From NCBI RefSeq assembly GCF_037975245.1, contig NC_092574.1, positions 22,939,713-23,003,712 of the forward strand: a DNA stretch of 64,000 nucleotides. The letters are read 5' to 3'. The translations under genes and the position numbers were made by a program. This document shows positions 1 to 10,307 of this stretch, piece by piece; within the stretch, counting starts at the first letter, position 1, and each line of letters starts with the position of its first letter. The DNA is from Apostichopus japonicus (taxonomy: Eukaryota > Echinodermata > Holothuroidea > Aspidochirotida > Stichopodidae). The notes beneath the pieces are model-generated. The model saw only the letters and a list, made by a program, of their open reading frames with translations, did not search any database and had not been told where the DNA came from.

Positions 1-39
1 ATAGGCCTATATATATTTATGTATATGCCTATATATATG

Positions 40-92
<53 letters not shown>
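1..92. repeat. (TA)n-rich simple repeat
   Basis: Alternating TA sequence with interspersed GCCTATATAT units, becoming pure (AT)n at about 45-88. No coding signal. Confidence 0.9.
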
Positions 93-660
93 GGAAAATC
101 ATTTACTTTGGAGGCTTTCCAAAAAGGTGCCCCCACCCCCTCCACCCCCATAAAAGGGGTAAAAAGACAAAGAAAATAAGAACAAAAGTAGGATGGTTCT
201 CCATTGTTGGTCAATAATTTTATTCAATATGACACATAATTTGAGGTTTATATTACATAGCTTCTTTTGTTTCATAGTGCATAAAAAATATAAAGTAAAA
301 CTGAAAGAATTGTGAAAATAGTGATATGAACATGCTTTATACATCTATATTTATATTAATATATATATCATAATGTTAGCTGGCCACAACTTCTCCTATG
401 GTAAATGACGTAAAAATAGATCCATGTGGCCTAGACTGGCAGGAGGATTACATGTATTGAAAGGACTATGACAGAAAAATTCCTGCATTATGATATGGAC
501 TCACAAGTTAATAAAGTAACCAAGCACCATTGGCTTTTACTTAACAAATAAAACTAAAATCCCCTAGTAATTACACATATACACACGATCAATTAAAAAA
601 GTAGTTTAAAAATACATTTAAAGGCCTAAAAAGAAAGAATAAATGAGAATAGATGCAAAG
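93..660. other. AT-rich intergenic stretch, no gene seen
   Basis: No convincing ORF, splice-bounded exon or RNA gene. A short C-rich run lies at 129-150 and a small TA tract at 340-372. The reading frames here are short and lack domain-like composition. Confidence 0.6.
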
Positions 661-1398
661 ACACTGTGTCCAAAAGAAAGGCTGCAGCAGCTGCAACCTC
701 CCCTGCATCACGGCTGAATCAATATGCTAAGACATTGAGTCAAAACAAAGAGCTGCAGTAGCTGCAACCTTCCCTGCATCAAGACTGAATCAACATGCAA
801 AGACACTGTGTCAAAAGAAAGGCGGCAGCAGCTGCAACCTCCCCTGCATAAAGGCTGAATCAATATGCAAAGACACTGTGTCAAAACAAAAAGTTGCAGC
901 AGCTGCAACCCCCCCCCCCTGCATCAAGGCTGAATCAATATACTAAGACAATGTGTCAAAACAAAAAGCTGCAGTAGCTGCAACCTCCCCTGCATCAAGG
1001 CTGAATCAATATGCAAAGACACTGTGTCAAAAGAAAGGCGGCAGCAGCTGCAACCTCCCCTGCATAAAGGCTGAATCAATATGCAAAGACACTGTGTCAA
1101 AACAAAAAGTTGCAGCAGCTGCAACCCCCCCCCCCCCTGCATCAAGGCTGAATCAATATACTAAGACAATGTGTCAAAACAAAAAGCTGCAGTAGCTGCA
1201 ACCTCCCCTGCATCAAGGCTGAATCAATATGCAAAGACACTGTGTCAAAAGAAAGGCGGCAGCAGCTGCAACCTCCCCTGCATAAAGGCTGAATCAATAT
1301 GCAAAGACACTGTGTCAAAACAAAAAGTTGCAGCAGCTGCAACCCCCCCCCCCCTGCATCAAGGCTGAATCAATATGCTAAGACAATGTGTCAAAAAT
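661..1398. repeat. Tandem array, 218-bp higher-order repeat of three ~70-77 bp monomers
   Basis: A monomer containing CTGCAGCAGCTGCAACC, then CCCTGCATCAAGGCTGAATCAA and an ACTGTGTCAAAA segment, repeats about ten times. Three monomer types of about 70, 71 and 77 bp alternate, so the phrase CAACCTCCCCTGCATCAAGG recurs 218 bp apart (981 and 1199). The third type carries a poly-C run of variable length. All reading frames here are products of the repeat. A single diverged relative lies at about 33170-33330 inside CLOCK intron 3. Confidence 0.9.
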
Positions 1399-1424
1399 GT
1401 GTATTAAGGAGTTTGGTAAGGTGA

Positions 1425-1565
1425 GGGATGGGGGCTGATGAGGGATGGGAGCATGAGGAGAATGGGGGCATGGGGGAGGGATGGGGGCATGGGGAGGGAT
1501 GGGGGCTTGGTGAGGGATAGGGGCATGGTGAGGGATGGGGGCATGCAGAGGGATGGGAGGGGGCA
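1425..1565 (+). repeat. G-rich minisatellite with quadruplex potential
   Basis: Imperfect tandem copies of a roughly 21-bp unit of the form GGGATGGGGGCATGGTGA. The plus strand carries many GGG or longer runs separated by short loops. The proline-rich frames on the minus strand are composition artefacts. Confidence 0.85.
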
Positions 1566-1699
1566 AGGTGAGACACAAAAACAGATAAGAACAAGAAATA
1601 TGTGAAAGAAATATGTGAAAGGAATATCGAAAAGGGAATAAAGTCCTCTCTCAATATCATACTCTACAAAACAGTCAACCTTCATGGACAAAAGCTTTA

Positions 1700-1800
1700 A
1701 TGTGTATATATATATATACATATATATATATACACATATGTCTATGCACACACACATATATGTGTATATGTATATATATATATTGATATACATATATATG

Positions 1801-1833
<33 letters not shown>

Positions 1834-1835
1834 GA
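1700..1835. repeat. (TA)n / (TATACA)n microsatellite
   Basis: Long alternating pyrimidine-purine tract with TATATATACA variants. It directly abuts the 3' tail of the neighbouring tRNA-derived SINE, as is usual for a SINE with a simple-repeat tail. Confidence 0.9.
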
Positions 1836-1975
1836 AAACGTAATGAGAAGGAAAATCCAGAACAGTGAAAAAACTTCCAGCCTCCACCGGGATCGAACCC
1901 AGGCCTCCCACTTTATATACGGACACACTAACCACTAGGCTATGGACGCTAATTGTCCAGATGTTCGAAACCGGT
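1836..1975 (-). mobile_element. tRNA-derived SINE (minus strand)
   Basis: Read on the minus strand, the segment shows a tRNA-like head: an A-box-like TAGCCTAGTGGTTAG, then a clear B box GGTTCGATCCC (complement of 1889-1899). A unique body and a TA-rich tail (1700-1835) follow. The tRNA-like part does not fold into an intact tRNA and is fused to SINE body sequence, so this is not a tRNA gene. Confidence 0.75.
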
Positions 1976-2480
1976 AAGGAAGGTCGTAATTCCACTGTAG
2001 GCGTTTGTCACCTGTATCGAACAATACTAGTTCTGTTTTGGTGACATATTTGCCATACTCTAGAGATCAAACATGATTCTATATATATATATATATATTT
2101 ATATAAACACACATCTCCCCACTTCCCTTCCCACCCACACACATCCTTTTTAAAACCAAAAACGAAGTAGTTCTTTGCACAGCCTTGTCGGTAGACGTAA
2201 TTATAGAGTTAAGTCATAACCTAAATATGCCCCAGTATCCACCATTTCAAACCTAAACTTGTAATCTGGAACTACCTCAGGGTCTTACCACCCACTCCTA
2301 TATAATATCATGCATCTACACCTGCTGTACTCCTAGCTCCATCCTGTTCAAGGTGTCACTTAATTACATACTTCACACACATACTCTGCCAAATCATAAT
2401 ATTATATACTGTCTTTAGAAATTACTCAAAAATTTAAGATGAAGAAAGAGAAAATCATTGGTAACAACAATAAAAAGTGT
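1976..2480. other. No gene seen; short AT microsatellite
   Basis: Contains an (AT)n run at about 2080-2104. Otherwise AT-rich sequence without a supported exon or RNA gene. Confidence 0.6.
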
Positions 2481-2490
2481 AAAAGTAAGT

Positions 2491-2527
2491 TGGCCTGACG
2501 TTTCGATCCTAGCAGGATCTTCTTCAG
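2491..2527 (-). ncRNA. Hammerhead-ribozyme-like core of a Penelope-like element
   Basis: On the minus strand: CTGAAGA, a stem formed by AGATCC and GGATC around a short loop, then GAAAC. This follows the hammerhead layout CUGANGA, stem II, GAAA. It lies downstream of the GIY-YIG ORF on the same strand. Stem III and the cleavage site were not established by eye. Confidence 0.6.
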
Positions 2528-2840
2528 AGGCTAAATGACAAGTTACAGTAACAGAGGGGACAAAAACACGCACAGAATACAGACAGGTTAATGAGCACGG
2601 TGAACACAATGAGATGGATGAAAGGGGATTATAAGTAGAAAGCAACAGGAGAAGAGGAGAGGAAGGAGATAAACTGTGGAGGGACAAAGAGAGGATTAAA
2701 GGCACAGGGTGAGGAATAAACTGGAGAGGGACAAAGACAGAAAGGTGTGAAGAAAAATGGAGGGGAAGAGAGCTGTAAGAGGAAGAGTGAAAGGGGGGGG
2801 GAAGGGAGAAAGGGGAGAAGGAGTAGGGAACAGAGGAAAG

Positions 2841-3491
2841 TTAGTCATGTCCTTCCTGAATGTTCAGCCCATGAGGTTGAATGGTACGAAGGCGTTGCAT
2901 CCAGAGCCTCTCTCTGCTGATACGTACTAGGTCAGGACGGCTACCTAAGGATTCAATCCCCTGTAGGGACATGTCGTTAATGGTATGGTTGGGAAGGTTA
3001 AAATGTTCTCCAACTGGGGTCTCAGTCTTCATGGTGTTGACTGTGGATCTGTGACCATAGAAACGCTTCTTGAGGGTGGTTTTGGTTTCGCCAACATACT
3101 GGATGCAGCAAACTCTACAAGAGATCAGATAGATGACATTGGTGGTAGTGCAAGTGATGTGACCCTTAGTCTTGTGTGTGAGTTGCATGCTGTGGCTGGT
3201 GATGGAATTGGATTCAACAATGTGGTGGCTGCAGACGATGCATCTCGAAGTACGATCACATTTGAAGGTACCATGCTGAATGGGTGTGGGGTTAGAAGTA
3301 AGAGGTGGAACAGCAGCACGTACAAGAAGGTCTCGTAGGTTGCGTGGTCGTCTGTAGGCGATGATGGGTTTTTCAGGGATGGCTCGTTGGAGTCTATCTG
3401 AAGTGAGGAGAATGTTGTGGTTGTTAGAGGTGATTTTCTGAAGGGGAGGAAGATTTGGGTGGAAAGTAACAACGAGGGGCAGCTTGTTGTC
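2841..3491 (-). pseudogene. Penelope-like element ORF fragment: Cys/His linker plus GIY-YIG endonuclease
   Basis: An open frame of about 217 codons ends in a stop at 2841. N-terminally it has a linker with YRRPRNLRDLLVRA, typical of Penelope-like proteins between RT and endonuclease. A metal-binding-like CDRTSRCIVCSHH cluster follows. The GIY-YIG domain comes next, with VIYLISC, the catalytic-core YVGET, and an R..GHR segment before a His/Asn-rich region. The reading frame is intact, but the reverse transcriptase is missing. The copy cannot be autonomous, and I treat it as the remnant of a retroelement ORF rather than a host gene. In active elements the endonuclease nicks target DNA for reverse transcription. 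Confidence 0.85.
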
Positions 3492-3512
3492 GCAATCTCG
3501 TCCCTTTTTGTC

Positions 3513-6500
3513 CTACAATAAAAAGTGTTAAAATTTAACACAATAGTGTTAAATTTTAACTTTAATAACATATATTAAAACCTTTTGCGTCTGTCACTGG
3601 TAATTTGACGGAAAAATAAAAACTACATTTGCATAGCAGTGTAAGCACAACAGTAACGAGGCATATAAACAAGCCATATATTGAGAATATAAATAGAACA
3701 GTTGACAATTGTAGTTTCAAGTTTCAAATCACTCTCTGTACTCTTACACAAATTGAGGTAATATGTCAACGATCACATTCGTGACTGCAAAATATCTGAA
3801 CTATTCCCGGCAAACAAAAGAACCATCACTTGGCCCAAAAACAGACGATAGACAAATAAACTTGGCAAAACATACAACCATATATTGAATATGGTATCAA
3901 TAAGAAATGACATTATTCACTTTTGCAAGTGCAAAAGAAATTTTGTGCCTAAACTGGATATGAACCAGTGACAGGCAGTGAGAAGTAAACATCCTACACT
4001 CTGCAGACTAGGCTAACCAGCCCTTAGTTGGTAGCATTCCCTATGTAACCATTTCTCTGCTGGGGAAGGGAGGGGGAGGGGTGGGAAGGATTTACTTAAT
4101 TAGACAACAGGAAATAGTTTTCAAGAAAAATTTGGCTACTCGTGTTCACAGAAGAGTAAATCAACTAATAGAAAACTGACTGGGATCCGAACCAGTGTTG
4201 TCAGGTTTAGACTGGTCACTGATTTCAAACCAAATACGGCCAACAAAAAGTAAATTTAAATATCAAAATTTCTTGATAATTTTTTTAAGTCAGTTTTCCA
4301 TTGTTGGTTTAGCGATTAAATTATTTACGAATGAGCCTTTTAAAACTGAGACAAGAATCCAAAACAAGGCAGTTTAAAGAACCGGTTCCTTGTTCAAAAT
4401 ACAAATCACTTAGCATACCTCATTCCAGATACACAATTTATAGCCATTAGTGTAAAATTCTTTCCTTGGTGAATGTTAGATGTATGCATAAATTAATAGG
4501 CTACCTTCCAAACATTCCTACCATATATTCTACCCAATGCTGTTTGAGAAACTTACTTACTTCTCTACACCTCAGTACAAACAGCTGACCAGCAATCCTC
4601 CCACCCCACCTTTTCCCTCCTCCTCCCCCACTCTCAAGACCAAACTTATTGATGGATATGTCTATAATATGGTCAATCACAAGACATGTTAGGCATGAGA
4701 TGGCCACCTAGTACATTTATAGGAAATTTCAATAAGGCAAGAGATTTCCAAAACTAACAAGGACGTATCTAAATAAACGATATAGCAGATAAGACTGAGG
4801 AGATTCTCCAAACAAGATTGTAACATATTTTATCTTTCGGACAGACTAGTAAAGAGGCATATTACGATAGCAATAGTAATAAGAAAATGGCATGAGATGC
4901 CAAAACAATACGTCATGCTATCAAACGAAAGGCAACCATCATGCTATCGAACCAAGGCAACGTCTCGACTTTCGAGAGAAAAAAAAAGATTCTCAAAGGC
5001 TTTCACGATTTAACTCTTCTGATTACCCTGTGGATTTATCAATGAAAGACACAATTATCAAGTTTCAAGATTAAGAAGCGAAGATAAAATTTAAAAATTT
5101 CCATTTACATTGATTTCAATCCATATCAAAAATGGCATGACGCCAATGTCATGGCCAAATGGATAAAGGCAGTGATGTTAGAAGAGAGGGACCATTATCA
5201 GCTTGGGATGTAACAGGTAAGGTGTAGGGAGGAGGGGACAGGGCAAGGGGGGGAGGGGAAGGGAAATGCTTGCCAACCATGGATGAAGAAAAGTGGTAAG
5301 ATTTGTTTTCTTTTCATTCATTTGAATTCAATATTTTTGCCAAAGTTATCTTTCTGAGTTCCAATCCTAGCTGTAACCAACTATTTCTTTCCTTATGCAT
5401 CAACATTTGTTGATTTTGGATCAACATTTTTTGATTTTTGATTAGTATCTAAGACATTTTGTACATGGGTGATAAAGAAATGATGATAACTGCAACTGTA
5501 CCATTAACCGAAAGGTGTTAGCCTCAAAGAAATGAAAACAGAACATGTCCAAAGAAAATCTCTTTTTTCTTTTCCAATAATTTCCCTGTAACTGGTTAAT
5601 CATACCCCTTGTTTAATAGTGTAATAGTACTGGCCCCCAAATTTGAAAGACCTTTAAAAATTGTTACTTTGTGTTTAAACATTTGACGTTTTCGTTAACA
5701 TTAGGCTTTCAGAGCATTTCTGTATTTACCAAGTTATACTCTAAATACAAGATACCCACCATTCACTGCCTACAGCATAAATTTTAAGTGAAGATAAAAA
5801 AGTATAGAAAAGTGATTTTATGTCGATTAATCATTTTTAGCACACTTAAATTCTAAGAGCATTACTTTAAGAGGTATATTTTTTAAAGACATTTTTTGTG
5901 CATCGTTTTTCTTGTTGATACTAAGTTGATAATTTTTTTGCACACCAACTTGATTTTACTAAAGATAAGCTTAATTTGTCAGATGTTTAGACACCTAAAT
6001 TTTGTAGCCTTATGATCCATAAATGATAAAATAAGACCTTTCAAATTCTTAACCATTTTGATGTCCAGGCAACTTTTTTGGTTCATCTTTAGTTACAAAT
6101 CACATCACAAAAAGAAAGTCAGAAATTTTCTTGCCTGATTGACTTTTCCTGCATGATTTGAAATGGGAGTTGACTATGAATGCTCAAGATCTGCATTGTC
6201 TTGGGAAGGTAAAATCAAATGCCATAAAAAATTTAAAAAAATGTAAAAAAAAAGTCTTAGATATTTTAGTATTTGGTGCCGCTATCTCGGCCATAAAACA
6301 GTACTTCAATATGCAAACTATTGCACATAACGATTGCAAATTGATCTTCACTTTCTTCAATGTCATCATTCTTTCATGTCGTAATTCCTAATCTTTTCTC
6401 AGTGCACCAGCCAGAGCATACAGTGATCGTTCTCCCTGTTAATTATACGTCACATGTCATTTATCGATAATGTAATGGGTGAAGAATTCGTAATCTCTTC

Positions 6501-6520
6501 TCATCGTAACAAATAATTTA
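3513..6520. other. Intergenic, no gene seen; G-rich motifs and tRNA-like scraps
   Basis: No splice-bounded exon or long ORF with real protein character. G-rich stretches with at least four GGG runs lie at about 4056-4092 and 5222-5270. A degenerate tRNA-derived scrap on the minus strand at about 3955-4025 (B-box-like GGTTCATATCC) is a probable SINE remnant. Confidence 0.55.
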
Positions 6521-8430
6521 ACCTGTAATCCTATCTATTACATATAATAGATTAAAAGATAAAATATGTAACAAGTAATCTATGTTTTACATATATTTAA
6601 GAGTTACGACCTCCTCTCAGAGTATTAACATTACTGGTTAGTCGTCTAACTCTTACATACGATAGATTAAGACGTCATGATATGTTCTCTTTGTATGAAC
6701 AGTAACTAGTAATATATCTACTCCATACCATAGATTAAGACGTCTCTTTCCAGTGACTAGTAATCTATCTACTCCATACCATAGATTAAGACGTCTCTTT
6801 CCAGTGACTAGTAATATATCTACTCCATACCATAGATTAAGACGTCTCTTTCCAGTGACTAGTAATATATCTACTCCATACCATAGATTAAGACGTCTCT
6901 TTCCAGTGACTAGTAATCTATCTACTCCATACCATAGATTAAGACGTCTCTTTCCAGTGACTAGTAATCTATCTACTCCATACCATAGATTTTCCAGTGA
7001 CTAGTAATCTATCTATTCCATACCATAGATTAAGACGTCTTTCTCCAGTGACCATTAATCTTTCTACTCCATACCATAGATTAAGACGTCTCTTTCCAGT
7101 GACTGGAAATTTATCTACTCCATATCATAGATTAAGACGTCTCTTTCCAGTGACTGGTAATCTATCTACTCCATACCATAGATTAAGACGTCTCTTTCCA
7201 GTGACTGGTAATCTATCTACTCCATACCATAGATTAAGACGTCTCTTTCCAGTGACTGGTAATCTATCTACTCCATACCATAGATTAAGACGTCTCTTTC
7301 CAGTGACTGGTAATCTATCTACTCCATACCATAGATTAAGACGTCTCTTTCCAGTGACTGGTAATCTATCTACTCCATACCATAGATTAAGACGTCTCTT
7401 TCCAGTGACTGGTAATCTATCTACTCCATACCATAGATTAAGACGTCTCTTTCCAGTGACTGGTAATCTATCTACTCCATACCATAGATTAAGACGTCTC
7501 TTTCCAGTGACTGGTAATCTATCTACTCCATACCATAGATTAAGACGTCTCTTTCCAGTGACTGGTAATCTATCTACTCCATACCATAGATTAAGACGTC
7601 TCTTTCCAGTGACTGGTAATCTATCTACTCCATACCATAGATTAAGACGTCTCTTTCCAGTGACTGGTAATCTATCTACTCCATACCATAGATTAAGACG
7701 TCTCTTTCCAGTGACTGGTAATCTATCTACTCCATACCATAGATTAAGACGTCTCTTTCCAGTGACTGGTAATCTATCTACTCCATACCATAGATTAAGA
7801 CGTCTCTTTCCAGTGACTGGTAATCTATCTACTCCATACCATAGATTAAGACGTCTCTTTCCAGTGACTGGTAATCTATCTACTCCATACCATAGATTAA
7901 GACGTCTCTTTCCAGTGACTGGTAATCTATCTACTCCATACCATAGATTAAGACGTCTCTTTCCAGTGACTGGTAATCTATCTACTCCATACCATAGATT
8001 AAGACGTCTCTTTCCAGTGACTGGTAATCTATCTACTCCATACCATAGATTAAGACGTCTCTTTCCAGTGACTGGTAATCTATCTATTCCATACCATAGA
8101 TTAAGACGTCTCTTTCCAGTGACTGGTAATCTATCTACTCCATACCATAGATTAAGACGTCTCTTTCCAGTGACTGGTAATCTATCTACTCCATACCATA
8201 GATTAAGATGTCTCTTTCTAGTGACTGGTACTCTATCTACTCCATACCATAGATTAAGACGTCTCTTTCCAGTGACTAGTAACTACTCCATACCATAGAT
8301 TAAGACGTCTCGTTCTAGTGACTAGTAATCTATCTACTCCATACCATAGATTAAGACGTCTCTTTCTAGTGACTAGTAATCTATCTAATCCATACCATAG
8401 AGTAAGATGCCTCTTTCCAGTCTTTATAAC
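6521..8430. repeat. 51-bp tandem satellite, about 34 copies
   Basis: The unit is about 51 bp and includes CTACTCCATACCATAGATTAA, GACGTC and TTTCCAGTGACTGGTAA segments. Copies at the left edge (6521-6720) are strongly diverged, those from about 7100 to 8170 are almost identical, and the right edge decays again. This is the pattern of homogenisation from the centre of an array. Because 51 is a multiple of 3 and the unit lacks a stop in one frame, an apparent 433-residue ORF (6997-8298) of 17-residue repeats arises. It has no start context or domain support and is taken as non-coding. Confidence 0.9.
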
Positions 8431-8947
8431 ATAACAAGTACTATAACTATCTCATCCCAGAGTAAGTGTTTGATACATAATGTGTAGCCTATCTACAACA
8501 TATATAATAGAGAGAGAGAAAAAAACTATTAGCAGACTACTTATCTACTGCAAGACAGCCTGCCTAGGTGAATTTGTAAAAGTCAGAGGGCCTGATGTTT
8601 CCCATTTTCTTCTTCAGCTGCTGACAAAATAAATCTGTATCTGAAATTGCGGGTGTTGGTTGTGGGGGTGGGGGGGGGGACTTAGCACAAAGATGCACGC
8701 CTGTTTGCAAAGGGTTTCTTGAAAGACATACTTCTTTCAAGATTACCACAGTAGAATACAAAGACAAGAGGACATTACAATTGTAGCAGGCTCTTGTCTG
8801 CACTGCCAGTGTGATCAATCTTAGTGGATAGACCTTCCTTTTGTCTTCAAAACCAATGCTAATTCTTTCTCTCTGTGGCTTCATTGGTGTTTCTTCTCGG
8901 TTTGTTTCTACTAGGGGAACCAGAACAGATGAGAGCACTCTGACGCT
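8431..8947. other. Unique sequence between two arrays, no gene seen
   Basis: No supported coding sequence. A weak relative of the Penelope-type motif lies at about 8600-8630 (GCCTGATGTTTCC, then TTCTTCTTCAG). No minus-strand AATAAA or ATTAAA was found by eye between 8.4 kb and the CLOCK stop codon, so the CLOCK poly(A) site is not located. Confidence 0.5.
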
Positions 8948-8965
8948 ATGAGAGGTTGCCATCAA

Positions 8966-9610
8966 GATGGGAAAATGTATCCATGTATCTCTCAGGATCC
9001 GATGGGCAAAATGTATCCATGTATCTCTCAGGATCCGATGGGCAAAATGTATCCATGTATCTCTCAGGATCAGATGGGCAAAATGTATCCATGTATCTAT
9101 CAGGATCAGATGGGGAAAATGTATCCATATATCTCTCAGGATCAGATGGGCAAAATGTATCCATGTATCTATCAGGATCAGATGGGGAAATGTATCCATG
9201 TATCTCTCAGGATCCGATGGGCAAAATGTATCCATGTATCTCTCAGGATCAGATGGGGGAAATGTATCCATATATCTCTCAGGATCAGATGGGGGAAAAT
9301 GTATCCATGTATCTATCAGGATCAGATGGGGAAATGTATCCATGTATCTCTCAGGATCAGATGGGAGAAATGTATCCATGTATCTCTCAGGATCAGATGG
9401 GAAAATGTATCCATATATCTCTCAGGATCAGATGGGCAAAATGTATCCATGTATCTCTCAGGATCAGATGGGGGAAATGTATCCATATATCTCTCAGGAT
9501 CCGATGGGGAAAATGTATCCATGTATCTCTCAGTATCAGATGGGGGAAATGTATCCATATATCTCTCAGGATCCGATGGGCAAAATGTATCCATGTATCT
9601 ATCAGGATCC
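8966..9610. repeat. 36-bp minisatellite, about 18 copies
   Basis: Copies of a 35-37 bp unit built from AAAATGTATCCATGTATCTC and TCAGGATCAGATGGG, with G/C and A/C variants. It lies downstream of the CLOCK stop codon and may be in its 3' UTR or just beyond. Open frames across it are repeat products. Confidence 0.95.
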
Positions 9611-9875
<265 letters not shown>

Positions 9876-10025
9876 CGTCCACAGCTTCCATTTGGCCCGT
9901 CGAGGTCAACAGTAGTAAATATCACCGTCACCAGGCCTGTAATCATTGTAGCACATTAGTTGTGTACCAAGGCACAGTGTGTATGATTGAAGGCAGATCT
10001 ATAGAGTGGTACAGTGCATAGGTTA

Positions 10026-10307
10026 CTAGTCTAAAGCCCCTAGGTACACTGATGGGTCCATGCCCATGTCATCATAGAGCTCCAAGGCGTGGGCGGGCAT
10101 GGCAGGGTTCAGAAAGGCCCCCATGTCTTGTTCCAGCATACTACTGCTGTTACCCCCCGGCAAGAGCTGCTGGTTGTTGTATGATGAGGGGAGGTTTGTC
10201 CTTGAAAGGAGATCCCTACAGCTGCTCCCTTGCTCCTGAGTACCAACCATCATCAGAGGTGAATGAGGATGGAATAATGTCTGATGATTGGGAACCCCCT
10301 GTGTGAC
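10026..10307 (-). CDS. CLOCK: CLOCK exon 12: C-terminal exon and stop
   Basis: 282 nt, residues 660-752 and the TAG stop at 10028-10026, acceptor CACACAG. The tail ends in [20 protein letters not shown], an acidic-hydrophobic segment of the kind seen in short transactivation domains; I do not recognise it in vertebrate CLOCK. A second AG nine bases inside the exon could give an alternative acceptor that removes three residues. Confidence 0.93.
   Translation of the reverse strand, partial: VTQGVPNHQTLFHPHSPLMMVGTQEQGSSCRDLLSRTNLPSSYNNQQLLPGGNSSSMLEQDMGAFLNPAMPAHALELYDDMGMDPSVYLGALD

Larger units (their letters stand above)
2481..3512 (-). mobile_element. Penelope-like element, 5'-truncated (family 1, copy A)
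   Basis: On the minus strand the order is: end of the reverse-transcriptase ORF linker, a Cys/His cluster, a GIY-YIG endonuclease, a purine/pyrimidine-biased 3' UTR, and a terminal hammerhead-like core at 2491-2527. This matches the known Penelope-like layout of RT, GIY-YIG endonuclease and pseudo-LTR carrying a hammerhead motif. Only about the last 217 codons of the ORF remain, so the copy is truncated at about 3.5 kb. Shorter copies of the same 3' UTR occur at 12505-12955 and 20725-20990 on the same strand. Confidence 0.85.

Noticed and set aside
1880-1960. Possible tRNA genes at 1880-1960, 10640-10720 and 40670-40745
   Set aside because: They have A and B boxes but no complete cloverleaf and are fused to SINE bodies and tails.
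3125-3571. 148-residue minus-strand frame overlapping the endonuclease
   Set aside because: Out-of-frame shadow of the Penelope-like ORF, which carries all recognisable motifs.
6997-8298. 433-residue open frame of 17-residue repeats
   Set aside because: Fully explained by a 51-bp satellite whose length is a multiple of three. No flanking unique coding sequence or gene signals.
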